Source: Megascapheus bottae (lineage: Eukaryota; Chordata; Mammalia; Rodentia; Geomyidae). Taken from it: a stretch of DNA of 64,000 nt. The notes beneath the pieces were generated by a model that had not been told where the DNA came from, searched no databases, and worked only from the letters and a program-made list of their open reading frames with translations. This document shows positions 37,025-50,604 of the stretch, in pieces; the first letter of the stretch is position 1, and every line of letters starts with the position of its first letter. Both the position numbers and the translations under genes were made by a program. Location: NCBI GenBank assembly GCA_024803745.1, contig JANJXV010000262.1, positions 310,001 to 374,000 on the forward strand, given 5' to 3'.

Positions 37025-37687
37025 TGCTTTTTACGAGCTAATTCACTCACAGCATTTGCTTCTGAAATCTTCGCTTCTGCATCTTGTGAAATACCCCTTT
37101 CCCTCAACGTAGACAAGAAAAACAGATCCATCCCATGGTCCACTGTGAGGCCACTGGTTGGGCTAAGAGCTAGTCGTGCAGCAACACATAAGTTTTATTC
37201 TAATACTTTCCAAACTTTGTACTCAAATATGCTACCTACTTACCAACTTAGGTCAGTTATCCTTATGCTATAACTTTTCTTCATTACTACAATATTCTTA
37301 CACTCCTACGTTAATCCTCTTGCACCTCCCCTGACCTCTCTCATTCTTTTTTTCTATCTCTGGACCTCTGCTCGTCTTTCAACCCTTATACTGCACGGAT
37401 CTACACTTGATGGCTGTTGAGCAATATTGTATATGTAGGTGGTTAATTATTCTCTAGGCTCAGAGGGACTTAAAGACAATAGAGATTGGATTGAGAGGCT
37501 TATTGTTTTGGGTATAAATCGCTTCTCAGTGGTTGTATTAGGCTGGTCTGTAAGTGCACAAAAAGAAAGAGTGATAATACCAATCAAAACTTGTGAACAT
37601 CTAGTGTCTGCCAGCTACAGAGGTCTAGGTTGGTTATATCTGAAAACCTATAATCATATTTAGTAGTAATCTTGCTCCCATTTTCAA
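37025..37687. other. Leader (unit 5/6 junction)
   Basis: Equivalent leader with the ACTTAGGTCAG form. No gene seen. Confidence 0.5.
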
Positions 37688-38871
37688 ATGGGCAGAACAA
37701 GAAACTCAAGAAAAATGTCAAATCAAGAAACAACATCCCCCACCCAATGTAAACAGACAATGGAACAGTCACTGGCAAACCTAGAGGAGAGTCTTCCAAT
37801 TGCTACACAAATGCAATTGATAAACATCATTAATGAAAAATGTGAAAATATAAAGAAAGAGATAATGGAGGAAGCCATACCTGAACAAGAGGAAAGCAAA
37901 AACAAGGTGATAAGTGAAAAAGAAGAAGCCATAAAGGAGGCCATAATAAAGGTTTTTCAAAGAAAGATGGATGAATTCAAAGAATCCACAAATAAAAACG
38001 TGACCAAACTCCAGCAAATGTCCAAAGAAAATAAAGCTACTGAGCTAACCACTCAAAAGGAAATCAAGGAGATAAAGAAATCCATACATGATCTAAAACA
38101 AGGGATGCAAGGCATCAAAAGTGAGCAATTAGAAGCAAGGGAGATGAAAAATAAAGTAGATAGCTTTGATAGCAGGTTAGACATTGCAGAGGAGAAAATT
38201 TCCGTGGCTGAAGATAATTTAGGAATTATAAAGAACAGAAAATGAGTCAATCCAAATCTAGGAAATATGAGAGAGCGCTTCAGGAGGTCCAAGATACAAT
38301 TAGGAAGCCTAATTTAAGGCTAGTTGGTATTGAGGAGGGCGTGGAGAAAGAGGTCAATGGTATTGGAAATATACTTCAGGGAATCATCTCAGAGAATTTC
38401 CCAAATATCCAGAAGGGCAGGCCCATCCAGATACGAGAAGCTTTTAGAACCCCAAACAGACCTGACCAGAACAGAACATCCCACCGCCACATTGTGTTCC
38501 GAACTGGATCAATAGAAACGAAAGGAAAGATCCTAAAGGCAGCCAGGGAAAAGGGATCAGTAACCTACAAAGGCAAACCAATCAGAATAACCCCAGATTT
38601 CTCAGCAGAGACTATGCAAGCACGAAGTGACTGGAAGCATATATGTCATGCCCTTATATCAAATAACTACCAACCAAGAATACTGTAGCCAGCTAAGCTC
38701 TCATTCATAACTGAGGGAAAAATAAAAACATTCCATTCCAGGGAAAAGCTGCAACAATATGTCGAAACAAAACCAACACTACAGAGAATTCTCAAAGATG
38801 CTCTATACATAGAAAACCAAAATAAATGCAATATAGGGAAAGAAAAGGCACCTAAACAGCATACCATCTAA
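37688..38871 (+). pseudogene. ORF1: L1 ORF1, broken (unit 6)
   Basis: Fragments at 37688-38245 and 38242-38688. It has the 7-9 group markers D-T-I-R-K-P and P-D-Q-N-R-T. Private changes are A-E-E-K-I-S (Lys for Arg) and R-H-I-V-F-R-T (Phe for Ile). The C-terminal domain is in frame to TAG after Q-P-R-I-L. Confidence 0.9.
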
Positions 38872-38919
38872 GGACCACAAGAACTGTCAAGACACAGGCC
38901 CTACTAAAAGCTTTTAAAA

Positions 38920-41900
38920 ATGGTAGGAACTAATAAATATCTCTCAATCCTAACTCTCAATATCAATGGACTTAACTCTCCAATTAAACGGCATAGGTTG
39001 TCTAGTTGGATCAAAAAGCAAGAGCCATCGTTCTGCTGACTTCAAGAGACACATCTTACCCAAAAACAATCATCTTTTGAAAGTGAGAGGTTGGAATAAA
39101 CTCTATCAAGCTAACTGCCCCCATAAACAGGCTAGAGTTGCCATCCTCATATCAGATACAATAGACTTCAAATTAAAATTAGTAAGAAAAGACAAAGAAG
39201 GTTACTACATACTACTAAAGGGATCTTTCCTCCCGGAAGACATAACAATCCTAAATATTTACACACCCAATCCCGGAGCTCCAAACTTCATCAAGCAAAC
39301 TTTACTTACACTGAAACCATACATAGATCAAAACACAGTGAATGTTGGTGAGTTTAACACACCACTCTCACCTATGGACAGATCAACAAGGCAAAAACTC
39401 AACAGAGAAACCTTAGAACTGAACAACTATATAGACCAACTAGATCTAACAGACATCTGCAGAATATTCCACCCAGTAACACCACAATATACGTTTTTCT
39501 CAGCAGCACATGGAACATTTTCCAAAATAGACCACATCTTAGGCCATAAAGCAAACCTGGACAGATTCAGAAACACTGAAATTATTCCATGCACACTCTC
39601 AGACCATAAAGGCATCAAATTGGAGCTGAACACACATCTCCACCAAAGAAAACCCTGTAACTCATGGAGACTGAACCACACATTGTTGAATCAAAAACAA
39701 TGGGTAATCGAAGAGATCAGAACAGATATCCAACTGTTTATGAAATTTAACAATAAGGAGCACACAAATATCAACTCCTTAGGGACACAACAAAGGCAGT
39801 ACTCAGAGGAAAATTTATAGCGTGGAGTGCCTACAACAGCAAGTTGGAGAAATGGCAAACCAACTAGTTAATGTCTCACCTTAACCTCCTGGAAAAAGAG
39901 CAACAAACCAACCCTAAACCCATTAGGAGAAAGCAAATTATTAAAATCAAAGCAGAATTAAATGATTTGGAATAAAAAAAAACTATACAAAGAATCAAAA
40001 ATACAAGGAGTTGGTTCTTGAAAGAATTAACAAAATTGACAAGCCCTTAGCAAATCTTACCAAAAAAAGAAGAGAGCATATCGAAATAAACAATATCGCA
40101 GATGAAAATGGTAATATCACGACAGAAATTACCAAGATCCAGAATATCATGAGGGAATACTTCTCAAACCTTTACGCCAACAAATTTGAGAATCTAGAAG
40201 AAATGGATGAATTCCTAGACAATATTAACATACACACACTGAACCAAGAAGAGCTAACCCAACTCAACAGGCCTATTTCAAGCTCTGAAATAGAAATGGA
40301 AATTAGACAACTTCCACTTAAAAAGAGCCCAGGGCCAGATGGATTCACAGCTGAATTCTATAAGGTCTTCAAAGCAGAGCTCACACCAATACTCCTCAAG
40401 CTCTTCAACGAAATTGAAAATGAAGGTACTTTACTAAACTGATTCTGTGAAGCCAGCATATCCCTCATCCCCAAACCAGACAGAGATTCATCAAAGAAAG
40501 AGATCTATAGACCCATTTCTTTGATGAACATCGATGCAAAACTTCTCAACAAAATCCTGGCCAACCGTCTACAACAACTCATCAAAAAAATAAACACTAT
40601 GATCAAAGTGGATTCATCATAGGGAGGCAAAGCTGGTTCAACATACACAAATCAATTAATGTAATTCAACACATCAACAGGAGCAGGGATAAAATCACAT
40701 GATTGTCTCAATAGATGCGGAAAAGGCATTTGACAAGATCCAAAACCCCTTTATGTTAAAAGATGTGGAGAAACTAGGAATCCATGGAACATTTCTCAAT
40801 GTAATAAAGGCTGTGTATGAGAAACCCACTGCTAGTATTATACTTAATGTTGAAAATCTAAAGCCATTCCCTCTAAAATCAGGAACGAGACAAGGATGCA
40901 GACTCTCTCCACTCCTTTTTAACATAGTACTAGAATTCCTAGGCAGTGCAATATGGCAAGAAGCAAGCATAAAGGGGATCCAAGTAGGGAAAGAGGAAAT
41001 AAAACTATCCCTCTTTGCAGATGACATGATTCTGTATTTAAAGAATCCTATAGACTCTACTCCCAAGCTCCTTGAGCTGATTCAAAGCTTTGGAAGGGTA
41101 GCAGGCCATAAAATCAACCCTCACAAATCAACTGCCTTACTTTACGCCAACACTGAGAGGAACGAGGCAATAATCAGGAAAGAAAATCCTTTCACAATAG
41201 CCTCAAAGAAAATAAAGTACCTAGCAATTAGCTTAACTAAGAATGTAAAGGACCGTTTAGATGAAAACTTTAAAACCCTAAAAAAGGAAATTAAAGCAGA
41301 ACTAAGGAAATGGAAAAACCTCCCATGCTCCTGGATTGGAAGAATCAACATTGTGAAAATGACAACCTTGCCAAGGACTATCTACAAATTCAATGTAATA
41401 CCCATCAACATCCCAATGTCATTCTTTAAAGACATAGAAGAGGCAATTCAAAATTTCATATGGAATAATAAAAGACCCCGTATAGCAAAAACACTTCTTA
41501 GCAGAAAGAACAGCGCTGGAGGAATTTCAATCCCAAACTTAAGGCTCTATTACAGAGCTATAATTCTCAAAACAGCTTGGTACTGGCACAAGAACAGGCC
41601 TGAAGTCCAATGGAGTAGAACTGCGGACCCAGATATTAAACCACAGACCTATGGCCACCTAATCTTTGACCAGGGAGCCAAAAAAATAGAATGGAAGAAA
41701 GATAGCCTCTTCAACAAGTTGTGCTGGCAGAACTGGTTAAACACCTGCAGAAAACTAAAGTTGGATCCTTCTTTGTCACCTTGCACTAGAATTAACTCCA
41801 AATGGATCAAAGACGTGGAGGTAAAAGCTGACACACTGAAAAGTTTACAAGAAGGAATAGGAGATACACTAGGCCTCCTTGGTACAGGTCGAAACTTTCT

Positions 41901-42761
41901 TAATAAGGACCAAGAATCACAACAAATCAGAGAAAGGCTGGATAAGTGGGACTGCATTAAACTGCAGAGCTTTTGTATGGCAACGGATATAGCTAGTAAA
42001 CTAATCAGGAAGCCTACAGAGGGGGAGAAGATCTTCACCACCCAAACAACAGAACAAGGCCTCATATCTAAAATATATCAACAACTCAAAAAATTGAATC
42101 ACTCCAAAACTAACCTCCAAAGTAACACCCATCCCATTACAAAATGGGCCAAAGACTTAAAGAGAGTCTTCTCTGAAGAAGAAACAAAAATGGCCTATAG
42201 ACACATGAAGAAATGCTCAACATCTCTGGTCATAAAAGAAATGCAAATCAAAACAAGTCTAAGATTCCACCTAACTCCAGTTAGAATGGCCAGGATCAGG
42301 AAAACGAATGACAACAGATGCTGGAGGGGATGTGGTCAGGAGGGATCACTACTACACTGTTGGTGGGAGTGCAAACTCGTTCAACCACTATGGAAAGCAG
42401 TGCGGCAGTGCCTCAAAACGCTAAACATACAACTCCCCTATGACCCAGCAATTCCAGTACTTGGCATTTACCCAACAATCCAGAAACAAGGGCCTACTAA
42501 ACCCACTAGCACAACAATGTTCATTGCAGCACTATTCACCATAGCATAGATATGGAACCAACCCAGATGTCCCTCAGTTGATGAGTGGATCAACAAGTTG
42601 TGGTATTTGTACACAATGGAATTCTATGCTGCTGTCAGAAAGAATGACATCGCCCCATTTGTTAGGAAATGGAAAGACTTAGAACAAATCATATTAAGTG
42701 AAGAAGCCAGACTCAAAGGAACTTAGGCTCAGTGGTTTCCCTCATTCGTCATAATCAGTAG
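38920..42761 (+). pseudogene. ORF2: L1 ORF2, broken, mosaic (unit 6)
   Basis: TGA 39037. Endonuclease stretch 38966-39820 with an out-of-frame start, then F-S-K-I-D-H as in units 7-9. Fingers 40011-40442 keep L-Y-A-N-K. Seven-A run and shifted finger segment as in units 1-5. RT 40699-42549, where a CC to AG change (about 40900) turns G-C-P-L-S-P into G-C-R-L-S-P, a position next to the conserved RT core. TAG after F-T-I-A. Confidence 0.92.
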
Positions 42762-43180
42762 AAACCTTGGGCTCTACTAGCAGAGATTGGCAATAGAGCA
42801 AAAGGCCATCTATAAGGCCATATAATGTGAAGCTAATTGAAAGGACCTCCAGGATATTGACACAAAAGCCATATAATGAATGATTGTTGTCCTTAATGTA
42901 CTATGTTGTCTCTCATCTCGCTTGCTGTCCCTTGGTTATCCCATATTGGTATAGTATCTCACTTTGTTATCTGATATATTGAATTTATTTGTATTTGGAT
43001 ATTTGAAATTTGATAGGGAAGGGGGGAAAACCAAGACGGGTGGGGGTTGTGGGGTTGGAGGGAAATGGGTACCAAGACATGTGAAAGGGTATCAATGTAT
43101 GTGAATTAATGCACCTTCTATCTGGCAAATATCATCTAACCCTTTTACTAATTACAATAAAAAAATGAAAAAAAAAGAAA

Positions 43181-43806
43181 GTTGTAGTGTGTGGGGAGGA
43201 TGATGGGGTCAAATACATTTCTTCTTAGAAATTTACCTCATCTGGTTGCCCTGGATTTTCCTGGCCTTCTTCTTAGAGAAAGTTCTGTTATACTGGATTT
43301 GTGGCTTGGCAATGATCTAGCATGTACATCTTCGAGTAAGACATCCACAACTTCCATGCCTGAGACTCGAGTTTCCTGACCTTTGGCAACAGCACAGCAA
43401 CATCTTTCTTCCTCCTGAGCCACAGGCCAAGTGAGCTGGCTTGAGCTGGTTGTTAGTTACAGTGGCTTGGATACCAGGGGTCCATATTCTGTTCCATTGT
43501 GAGGGAGGCAGGGTCACTTTTCAGGGCCCAATGACCAAAGATCCTTGCTCACAAAAGACCTCACCAAAGACATACTGGAGGCTGAATCTCTCCTTCAGTC
43601 TCACAATGTACGTGTGGATGTAGTATACAGCACACCTTATTTGTCCAATCCCAATGTCTTCCACTAGGCCCAACTACCAGTCTGGTCTCAGGCTCAAGGA
43701 GCCTTTCTTAGGTAAGATCCAAACTTAAGGGTCAATATTGCCCTCATCCTTTACAAAACATTTGCTTCACAGTGCCTTCTCTGCCTGCATTTTGCCCCTT
43801 GTCGAA
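43181..43806. other. Unassigned spacer (unit 6)
   Basis: Equivalent spacer, type A form. Confidence 0.5.
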
Positions 43807-43995
43807 TTTTTTTTGTTTTTGCTAGTCTTGGGACTTGACCTCAGAGTGTGAACATTGTTCTTGGGCTTTCTTTAGGCTTTAGCTGTCCCACCGAGCCACA
43901 GAACCACTTGCAGCGTTTTCTATGTATGTGGTAATGAGGAATCAAACCTGAGGCTTACTGCTTGGTAGCCAAGGACTCTCCCACTAGGTCAAACA
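43807..43995 (-). mobile_element. Dimeric SINE, minus strand (unit 6)
   Basis: Equivalent copy, unit 1 form. Confidence 0.7.
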
Positions 43996-44203
43996 CACAG
44001 GGCATCTTGCACATATTTTTGACGTCAATCTACTAGGATATTATTAGGTTTCTGTATCCTAATCAATTTTTTCCTGATGATTAGCTTTGCTGTCATGTGT
44101 AAAAAATGCAAGAGGGAAAAACACAGAAGAATTAGTGAAATTAAAAAAAGCATTAGACACAGTTAAGTGTTCATTCTTTGTAGGAGAAAGGATATTTGGA
44201 TAT

Positions 44204-44221
44204 GATGATGATGATGATGAT
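44204..44221. repeat. GAT microsatellite, (GAT)6 (unit 6)
   Basis: Six GAT triplets followed by GAAGTT. Confidence 0.95.
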
Positions 44222-44242
44222 GAAGTTATAATTACTATGTCA

Positions 44243-44448
44243 GGGTTGAGAGTTTGGCATAGTGGTAGAGTGCTTGCCTAGCATCCATGAAGGTCTGGGT
44301 TTGATTGCTCAGTACCACCTAGATAGAAAATCTAGATGTGGCACTGTGGCTCAAGTGGCAGAGGGCTAGACTTGAGAAAACCCGAGGACAGTGCTCAGGC
44401 CCTGAATTCAAGCCCCAAGACTGGCAGAAAGATAAAAGAAAATAAAAA
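44243..44448 (+). mobile_element. Dimeric SINE, plus strand (unit 6)
   Basis: Equivalent copy, unit 1 form. Confidence 0.78.
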
Positions 44449-45111
44449 TGCTTTTTACGAGCTAATTCACTCACAGCATTTGCTTCTGAAATCTTCGCTT
44501 CTGCATCTTGTGAAATACCCCTTTCCCTCAACGTAGACAAGAAAAACAGATCCATCCCATGGTCCACTGTGAGGCCACTGGTTGGGCTAAGAGCTAGTCG
44601 TGCAGCAACACATAAGTTTTATTCTAATACTTTCCAAACTTTGTACTCAAATATGCTACCTACTTACCAACTTAGGTCAGTTATCCTTATGCTATAACTT
44701 TTCTTCATTACTACAATATTCTTACACTCCTACGTTAATCCTCTTGCACCTCCCCTGACCTCTCTCATTCTTTTTTTCTATCTCTGGACCTCTGCTCGTC
44801 TTTCAACCCTTATACTGCACGGATCTACACTTGATGGCTGTTGAGCAATATTGTATATGTAGGTGGTTAATTATTCTCTAGGCTCAGAGGGACTTAAAGA
44901 CAATAGAGATTGGATTGAGAGGCTTATTGTTTTGGGTATAAATCGCTTCTCAGTGGTTGTATTAGGCTGGTCTGTAAGTGCACAAAAAGAAAGAGTGATA
45001 ATACCAATCAAAACTTGTGAACATCTAGTGTCTGCCAGCTACAGAGGTCTAGGTTGGTTATATCTGAAAACCTATAATCATATTTAGTAGTAATCTTGCT
45101 CCCATTTTCAA
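44449..45111. other. Leader (unit 6/7 junction)
   Basis: Equivalent leader with the ACTTAGGTCAG form. No gene seen. Confidence 0.5.
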
Positions 45112-46295
45112 ATGGGCAGAACAAGAAACTCAAGAAAAATGTCAAATCAAGAAACAACATCCCCCACCCAATGTAAACAGACAATGGAACAGTCACTGGC
45201 AAACCTAGAGGAGAGTCTTCCAATTGCTACACAAATGCAATTGATAAACATCATTAATGAAAAATGTGAAAATATAAAGAAAGAGATAATGGAGGAAGCC
45301 ACACCTGAACAAGAGGAAAGCAAAAACAAGGTGATAAGTGAAAAAGAAGAAGCCATAAAGGAGGCCATAATAAAGGTTTTTCAAAGAAAGATGGATGAAT
45401 TCAAAGAATCCACAAATAAAAACGTGACCAAACTCCAGCAAATGTCCAAAGAAAATAAAGCTACTGAGCTAACCACTCAAAAGGAAATCAAGGAGATAAA
45501 GAAATCCATACATGATCTAAAACAAGGGATGCAAGGCATCAAAAGTGAGCAATTAGAAGCAAGGGAGATGAAAAATAAAGTAGATAGCTTTGATAGCAGG
45601 TTAGACATTGCAGAGGAGAGAATTTCCGTGGCTGAAGATAATTTAGGAATTATAAAGAACAGAAAATGAGTCAATCCAAATCTAGGAAATATGAGAGAGC
45701 GCTTCAGGAGGTCCAAGATACAATTAGGAAGCCTAATTTAAGGCTAGTTGGTATTGAGGAGGGCGTGGAGAAAGAGGTCAATGGTATTGGAAATATACTT
45801 CAGGGAATCATCTCAGAGAATTTCCCAAATATCCAGAAGGGCAGGCCCATCCAGATACGAGAAGCTTTTAGAACCCCAAACAGACCTGACCAGAACAGAA
45901 CATCCCACCGCCACATTGTGATCCGAACTGGATCAATAGAAACGAAAGGAAAGATCCTAAAGGCAGCCAGGGAAAAGGGATCAGTAACCTACAAAGGCAA
46001 ACCAATCAGAATAACCCCAGATTTCTCAGCAGAGACTATGCAAGCACGAAGTGACTGGAAGCATATATGTCATGCCCTTATATCAAATAACTACCAACCA
46101 AGAATACTGTAGCCAGCTAAGATCTCATTCATAACTGAGGGAAAAATAAAAACATTCCATTCCAGGGAAAAGCTGCAACAATATGTCGAAACAAAACCAA
46201 CACTACAGAGAATTCTCAAAGATGCTCTATACATAGAAAACCAAAATAAATGCAATATAGGGAAAGAAAAGGCACCTAAACAGCATACCATCTAA
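45112..46295 (+). pseudogene. ORF1: L1 ORF1, broken (unit 7)
   Basis: Fragments at 45112-45669 and 45666-46112. Private change E-E-A-T-P-E (Thr for Ile) in the coiled-coil half. Otherwise like units 6 and 8, with the shared shift and the shared TAG after Q-P-R-I-L. Confidence 0.9.
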
Positions 46296-46343
46296 GGACC
46301 ACAAGAACTGTCAAGACACAGGCCCTACTAAAAGCTTTTAAAA

Positions 46344-49300
46344 ATGGTAGGAACTAATAAATATCTCTCAATCCTAACTCTCAATATCAATGGACTTAAC
46401 TCTCCAATTAAACGGCATAGGTTGTCTAGTTGGATCAAAAAGCAAGAGCCATCGTTCTGCTGACTTCAAGAGACACATCTTACCCAAAAACAATCATCTT
46501 TTGAAAGTGAGAGGTTGGAATAAACTCTATCAAGCTAACTGCCCCCATAAACAGGCTAGAGTTGCCATCCTCATATCAGATACAATAGACTTCAAACTAA
46601 AATTAGTAAGAAAAGACAAAGAAGGTTACTACATACTACTAAAGGGATCTTTCCTCCCGGAAGACATAACAATCCTAAATATTTACACACCCAATCCCGG
46701 AGCTCCAAACTTCATCAAGCAAACTTTACTTACACTGAAACCATACATAGATCGAAACACAGTGATTGTTGGTGAGTTTAACACACCACTCTCACCTATG
46801 GACAGATCAACAAGGCAAAAACTCAACAGAGAAACCTTAGAACTGAACAACTATATAGACCAACTAGATCTAACAGACATCTGCAGAATATTCCACCCAG
46901 TAACACCACAATATACGTTTTTCTCAGCAGCACATGGAACATTTTCCAAAATAGACCACATCTTAGGCCATAAAGCAAACCTGGACAGATTCAGAAACAC
47001 TGAAATTATTCCATGCACACTCTCAGACCATAAAGGCATCAAATTGGAGCTGAACACACATCTCCACCAAAGAAAACCCTGTAATTCATGGAGACTGAAC
47101 CACACATTGTTGAATCAAAAACAATGGGTAATCGAAGAGATCAGAACAGATATCCAACTGTTTATGAAATTTAACAATAAGGAGCACACAAATATCATCT
47201 CCTTAGGGACACAACAAAGGCCGTACTCAGAGGAAAATTTATAGCGTGGAGTGCCTACAACAGCAAGTTGGAAAAATGGCAAACCAACTAGTTAAGGTCT
47301 CACCTTAACCTCCTGGAAAAAGAGCAACAAACCAACCCTAAACCCATTAGGAGAAAGCAAATTATTAAAATCAAAGCAGAATTAAATGATTTGGAATAAA
47401 AAAAAACTATAGAAAGAATCAACAAAACAAGGAGTTGGTTCTTGAAAGAATTAACAAAATTGACAAGCCCTTAGCAAATCTTACCAAAAAAAGAAGAGAG
47501 CATATCGAAATAAACAAAATCGCAGATGAAAATGGTAATATCACGACAGAAATTACCAAGATCCAGAATATCATGAGGGAATACTTCTCAAACCTGTAGG
47601 CCAACAAATTTGAGAATCTAGAAGAAATGGATGAATTCCTAGACAATATTAACATACACACACTGAACCAAGAAGAGCTAACCCAACTCAACAGGCCTAT
47701 TTCAAGCTCTGAAATAGAAATGGAAATTAGACAACTTCCACTTAAAAAGAGCCCAGGGCCAGATGGATTCACAGCTGAATTCTATAAGGTCTTCAAAGCA
47801 GAGCTCACACCAATACTCCTCAAGCTCTTCAACGAAATTGAAAATGAAGGTTCTTTACTAAACTGATTCTGTGAATCCAGCATATCCCTCATCCCCAAAC
47901 CAGACAGAGATTCATCAAAGAAAGAGATCTATAGACCCATTTCTTTGATGAACATCGATGCAAAACTTCTCAACAAACTACTGGCCAACCGTCTACAACA
48001 ACTCATCAAAAAATATATACACTATGATCAAACTGGATTCATCACAGGGAGGCAAAGCTGGTTCAACATACACAAATCAATTAATATAATTCAACACATC
48101 AACAGGAGCAGGGATAAAATCACATGATTGTCTCAATAGATGCGGAAAAGGCATTTGACAAGATCCAAAACCCCTTTATGTTAAAAGATGTGGAGAAACT
48201 AGGAATCCATGGAACATTTCTCAATGTAATAAAGGCTGTGTATGAGAAACCCACTGCTAGTATTATACTTAATGTTGAAAATCTAAAGCCATTCCCTCTA
48301 AAATCAGGAACGAGACAAGGATGCCCACTCTCTCCACTCCTTTTTAACATAGTACTAGAATTCCTAGGCAGTGCAATATGGCAAGAAGCAAGCATAAAGT
48401 GGATCCAAGTAGGGAAGGAGGAAATAAAACTATCCCTCTTTGCAGATGACATGATTCTGTATTTAAAGAATCCTATAGATTCTACTCCCAAGCTCCTTGA
48501 GCTGATTCAAAGCTTTGGAAGGGTAGCAGGCCATAAAATCAACCCTCACAAATCAACTGCCTTACTTTACGCCAACACTGAGAGGAACGAGGCAATAATC
48601 AGGAAAGAAAATCCTTTCACAATAGCCTCAAAGAAAATAAAGTACCTAGCAATTAGCTTAACTAAGAATGTAAAGGACCGTTTAGATGAAAACTTTAAAA
48701 CCCTAAAAAAGGAAATTAAAGCAGAACTAAGGAAATGGAAAAACCTCCCATGCTCCTGGATTGGAAGAATCAACATTGTGAAAATGACAACCTTGCCAAG
48801 GGCTATCTACAAATTCAATGTAATACCCATCAACATCCCAATGTCATTCTTTAAAGACATACAAGAGGCAATTCAAAATTTCATATGGAATAATAAAAGA
48901 CCCCGTATAGCAAAAACACTTCTTAGCAGAAAGAACAGCGCTGGAGGAATTTCAATCCCAAACTTAAGGCTCTATTACAGAGCTATAATTCTCAAAACAG
49001 CTTGGTACTGGCACAAGAACAGGCCTGAAGTCCAATGGAGTAGAACTGCGGACCCAGATATTAAACCACAGACCTATGGCCACCTAATCTTTGACCAGGG
49101 AGCCAAAAAAATAGAATGGAAGAAAGATAGCCTCTTCAACAAGTTGTGCTGGCAGAACTGGTTAAACACCTGCAGAAAACTAAAGTTGGATCCTTCTTTG
49201 TCACCTTGCACTAGAATTAACTCCAAATGGATCAAAGACGTGGAGGTAAAAGCTGACACACTGAAAAGTTTACAAGAAGGAATAGGAGATACACTAGGCC

Positions 49301-50186
49301 TCCTTGGTACAGGTCGAAACTTTCTTAATAAGGACCAAGAATCACAACAAATCAGAGAAAGGCTGGATAAGTGGGACTGCATTAAACTGCAGAGCTTTTG
49401 TATGGCAACGGATATAGCTAGTAAACTAATCAGGAAGCCTACAGAGGGGGAGAAGATCTTCACCACCCAAACAACAGAACAAGGCCTCATATCTAAAATA
49501 TATCAACAACTCAAAAAATTGAATCACTCCAAAACTAACCTCCAAAGTAACACCCATCCCATTACAAAATGGGCCAAAGACTTAAAGAGAGTCTTCTCTG
49601 AAGAAGAAACAAAAATGGCCTATAGACACATGAAGAAATGCTCAACATCTCTGGTCATAAAAGAAATGCAAATCAAAACAAGTCTAAGATTCCACCTAAC
49701 TCCAGTTAGAATGGCCAGGATCAGGAAAACGAATGACAACAGATGCTGGAGGGGATGTGGTCAGGAGGGATCACTACTACACTGTTGGTGGGAGTGCAAA
49801 CTCGTTCAACCACTATGGAAAGCAGTGCGGCAGTGCCTCAAAACGCTAAACATACAACTCCCCTATGACCCAGCAATTCCAGTACTTGGCATTTACCCAA
49901 CAATCCAGAAACAAGGGCCTACTAAACCCACTAGCACAACAATGTTCATTGCAGCACTATTCACCATAGCATAGATATGGAACCAACCCAGATGTCCCTC
50001 AGTTGATGAGTGGATCAACAAGTTGTGGTATTTGTACACAATGGAATTCTATGCTGCTGTCAGAAAGAATGACATCGCCCCATTTGTTAGGAAATGGAAA
50101 GACTTAGAACAAATCATATTAAGTGAAGAAGCCAGACTCAAAGGAACTTAGGCTCAGTGGTTTCCCTCATTCGTCATAATCAGTAG
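46344..50186 (+). pseudogene. ORF2: L1 ORF2, broken (unit 7)
   Basis: TGA 46461; endonuclease stretch 46390-47244. TAG 47597-47599 replaces the Tyr of N-L-Y-A. Finger pieces 47627-47866 and 47945-48127 are in one frame apart from TGA 47864, and the second reads [10 protein letters not shown] one-base loss near 48118 separates them from RT 48124-49974, with private I-K-W-I-Q and K-D-I-Q-E-A (shared with unit 8). TAG after F-T-I-A. Confidence 0.92.
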
Positions 50187-50604
50187 AAACCTTGGGCTCT
50201 ACTAGCAGAGATTGGCAATGAGCAAAAGGCCATATATAAGGCCATATAATGTGAAGCTAATTGAAAGGACCTCCAGGATATTGACACAAAAGCCATATAA
50301 TGAATGATTGTTGTCCTTAATGTACTATGTTGTCTCTCATCTCGCTTGCTGTCCCTTGGTTATCCCATATTGGTATAGTATCTCACTTTGTTATCTGATA
50401 TATTGAATTTATTTGTATTTGGATATTTGAAATTTGATAGGGAAGGGGGGAAAACCAAGACGGGTGGGGGTTGTGGGGTTGGAGGGAAATGGGTACCAAG
50501 ACATGTGAAAGGGTATCAATGTATGTGAATTAATGCACCTTCTATCTGGCAAATATCATCTAACCCTTTTACTAATTACAATAAAAAAATGAAAAAAAAA
50601 GAAA

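Larger units (their letters stand above)
29705..37125 (+). repeat. Tandem array unit 5 (type A, 7421 bp)
   Basis: Type A unit three bases shorter than units 1 and 3. Three single-base deletions account for this: one in the endonuclease near 31986, one in the L1 3' UTR near 35370 (CAATGAGC instead of CAATAGAGC), and one near 36626 (TAGGTTTCTG instead of TAGGTTTTCTG). It keeps the ORF1 His codon of unit 1 and has AATAAA restored at the L1 3' end. Confidence 0.97.
37688..43180 (+). mobile_element. LINE-1 retrotransposon, decayed (unit 6)
   Basis: Mosaic element. AATAAA is at 43156-43161 and the G-rich tract at 43038-43062. Confidence 0.93.
37126..44549 (+). repeat. Tandem array unit 6 (mosaic type, 7424 bp)
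   Basis: Mosaic copy. Its ORF1 and early ORF2 share many markers with units 7-9 (D-T-I-R-K-P, P-D-Q-N-R-T, F-S-K-I-D-H). Most of the RT region and the 3' half carry type A markers (seven-A run, T-L-P-R-T-I-Y-K, P-T-E-G-E-K, stop in F-T-I-A). A private double substitution changes Pro to Arg in the RT G-C-P-L-S-P motif. Confidence 0.96.
45112..50604 (+). mobile_element. LINE-1 retrotransposon, decayed (unit 7)
   Basis: AATAAA is at 50580-50585 and the G-rich tract at 50462-50486. The RT finger segment is interrupted by TAG, but the downstream finger segment is in frame, unlike units 1-6. Confidence 0.93.
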
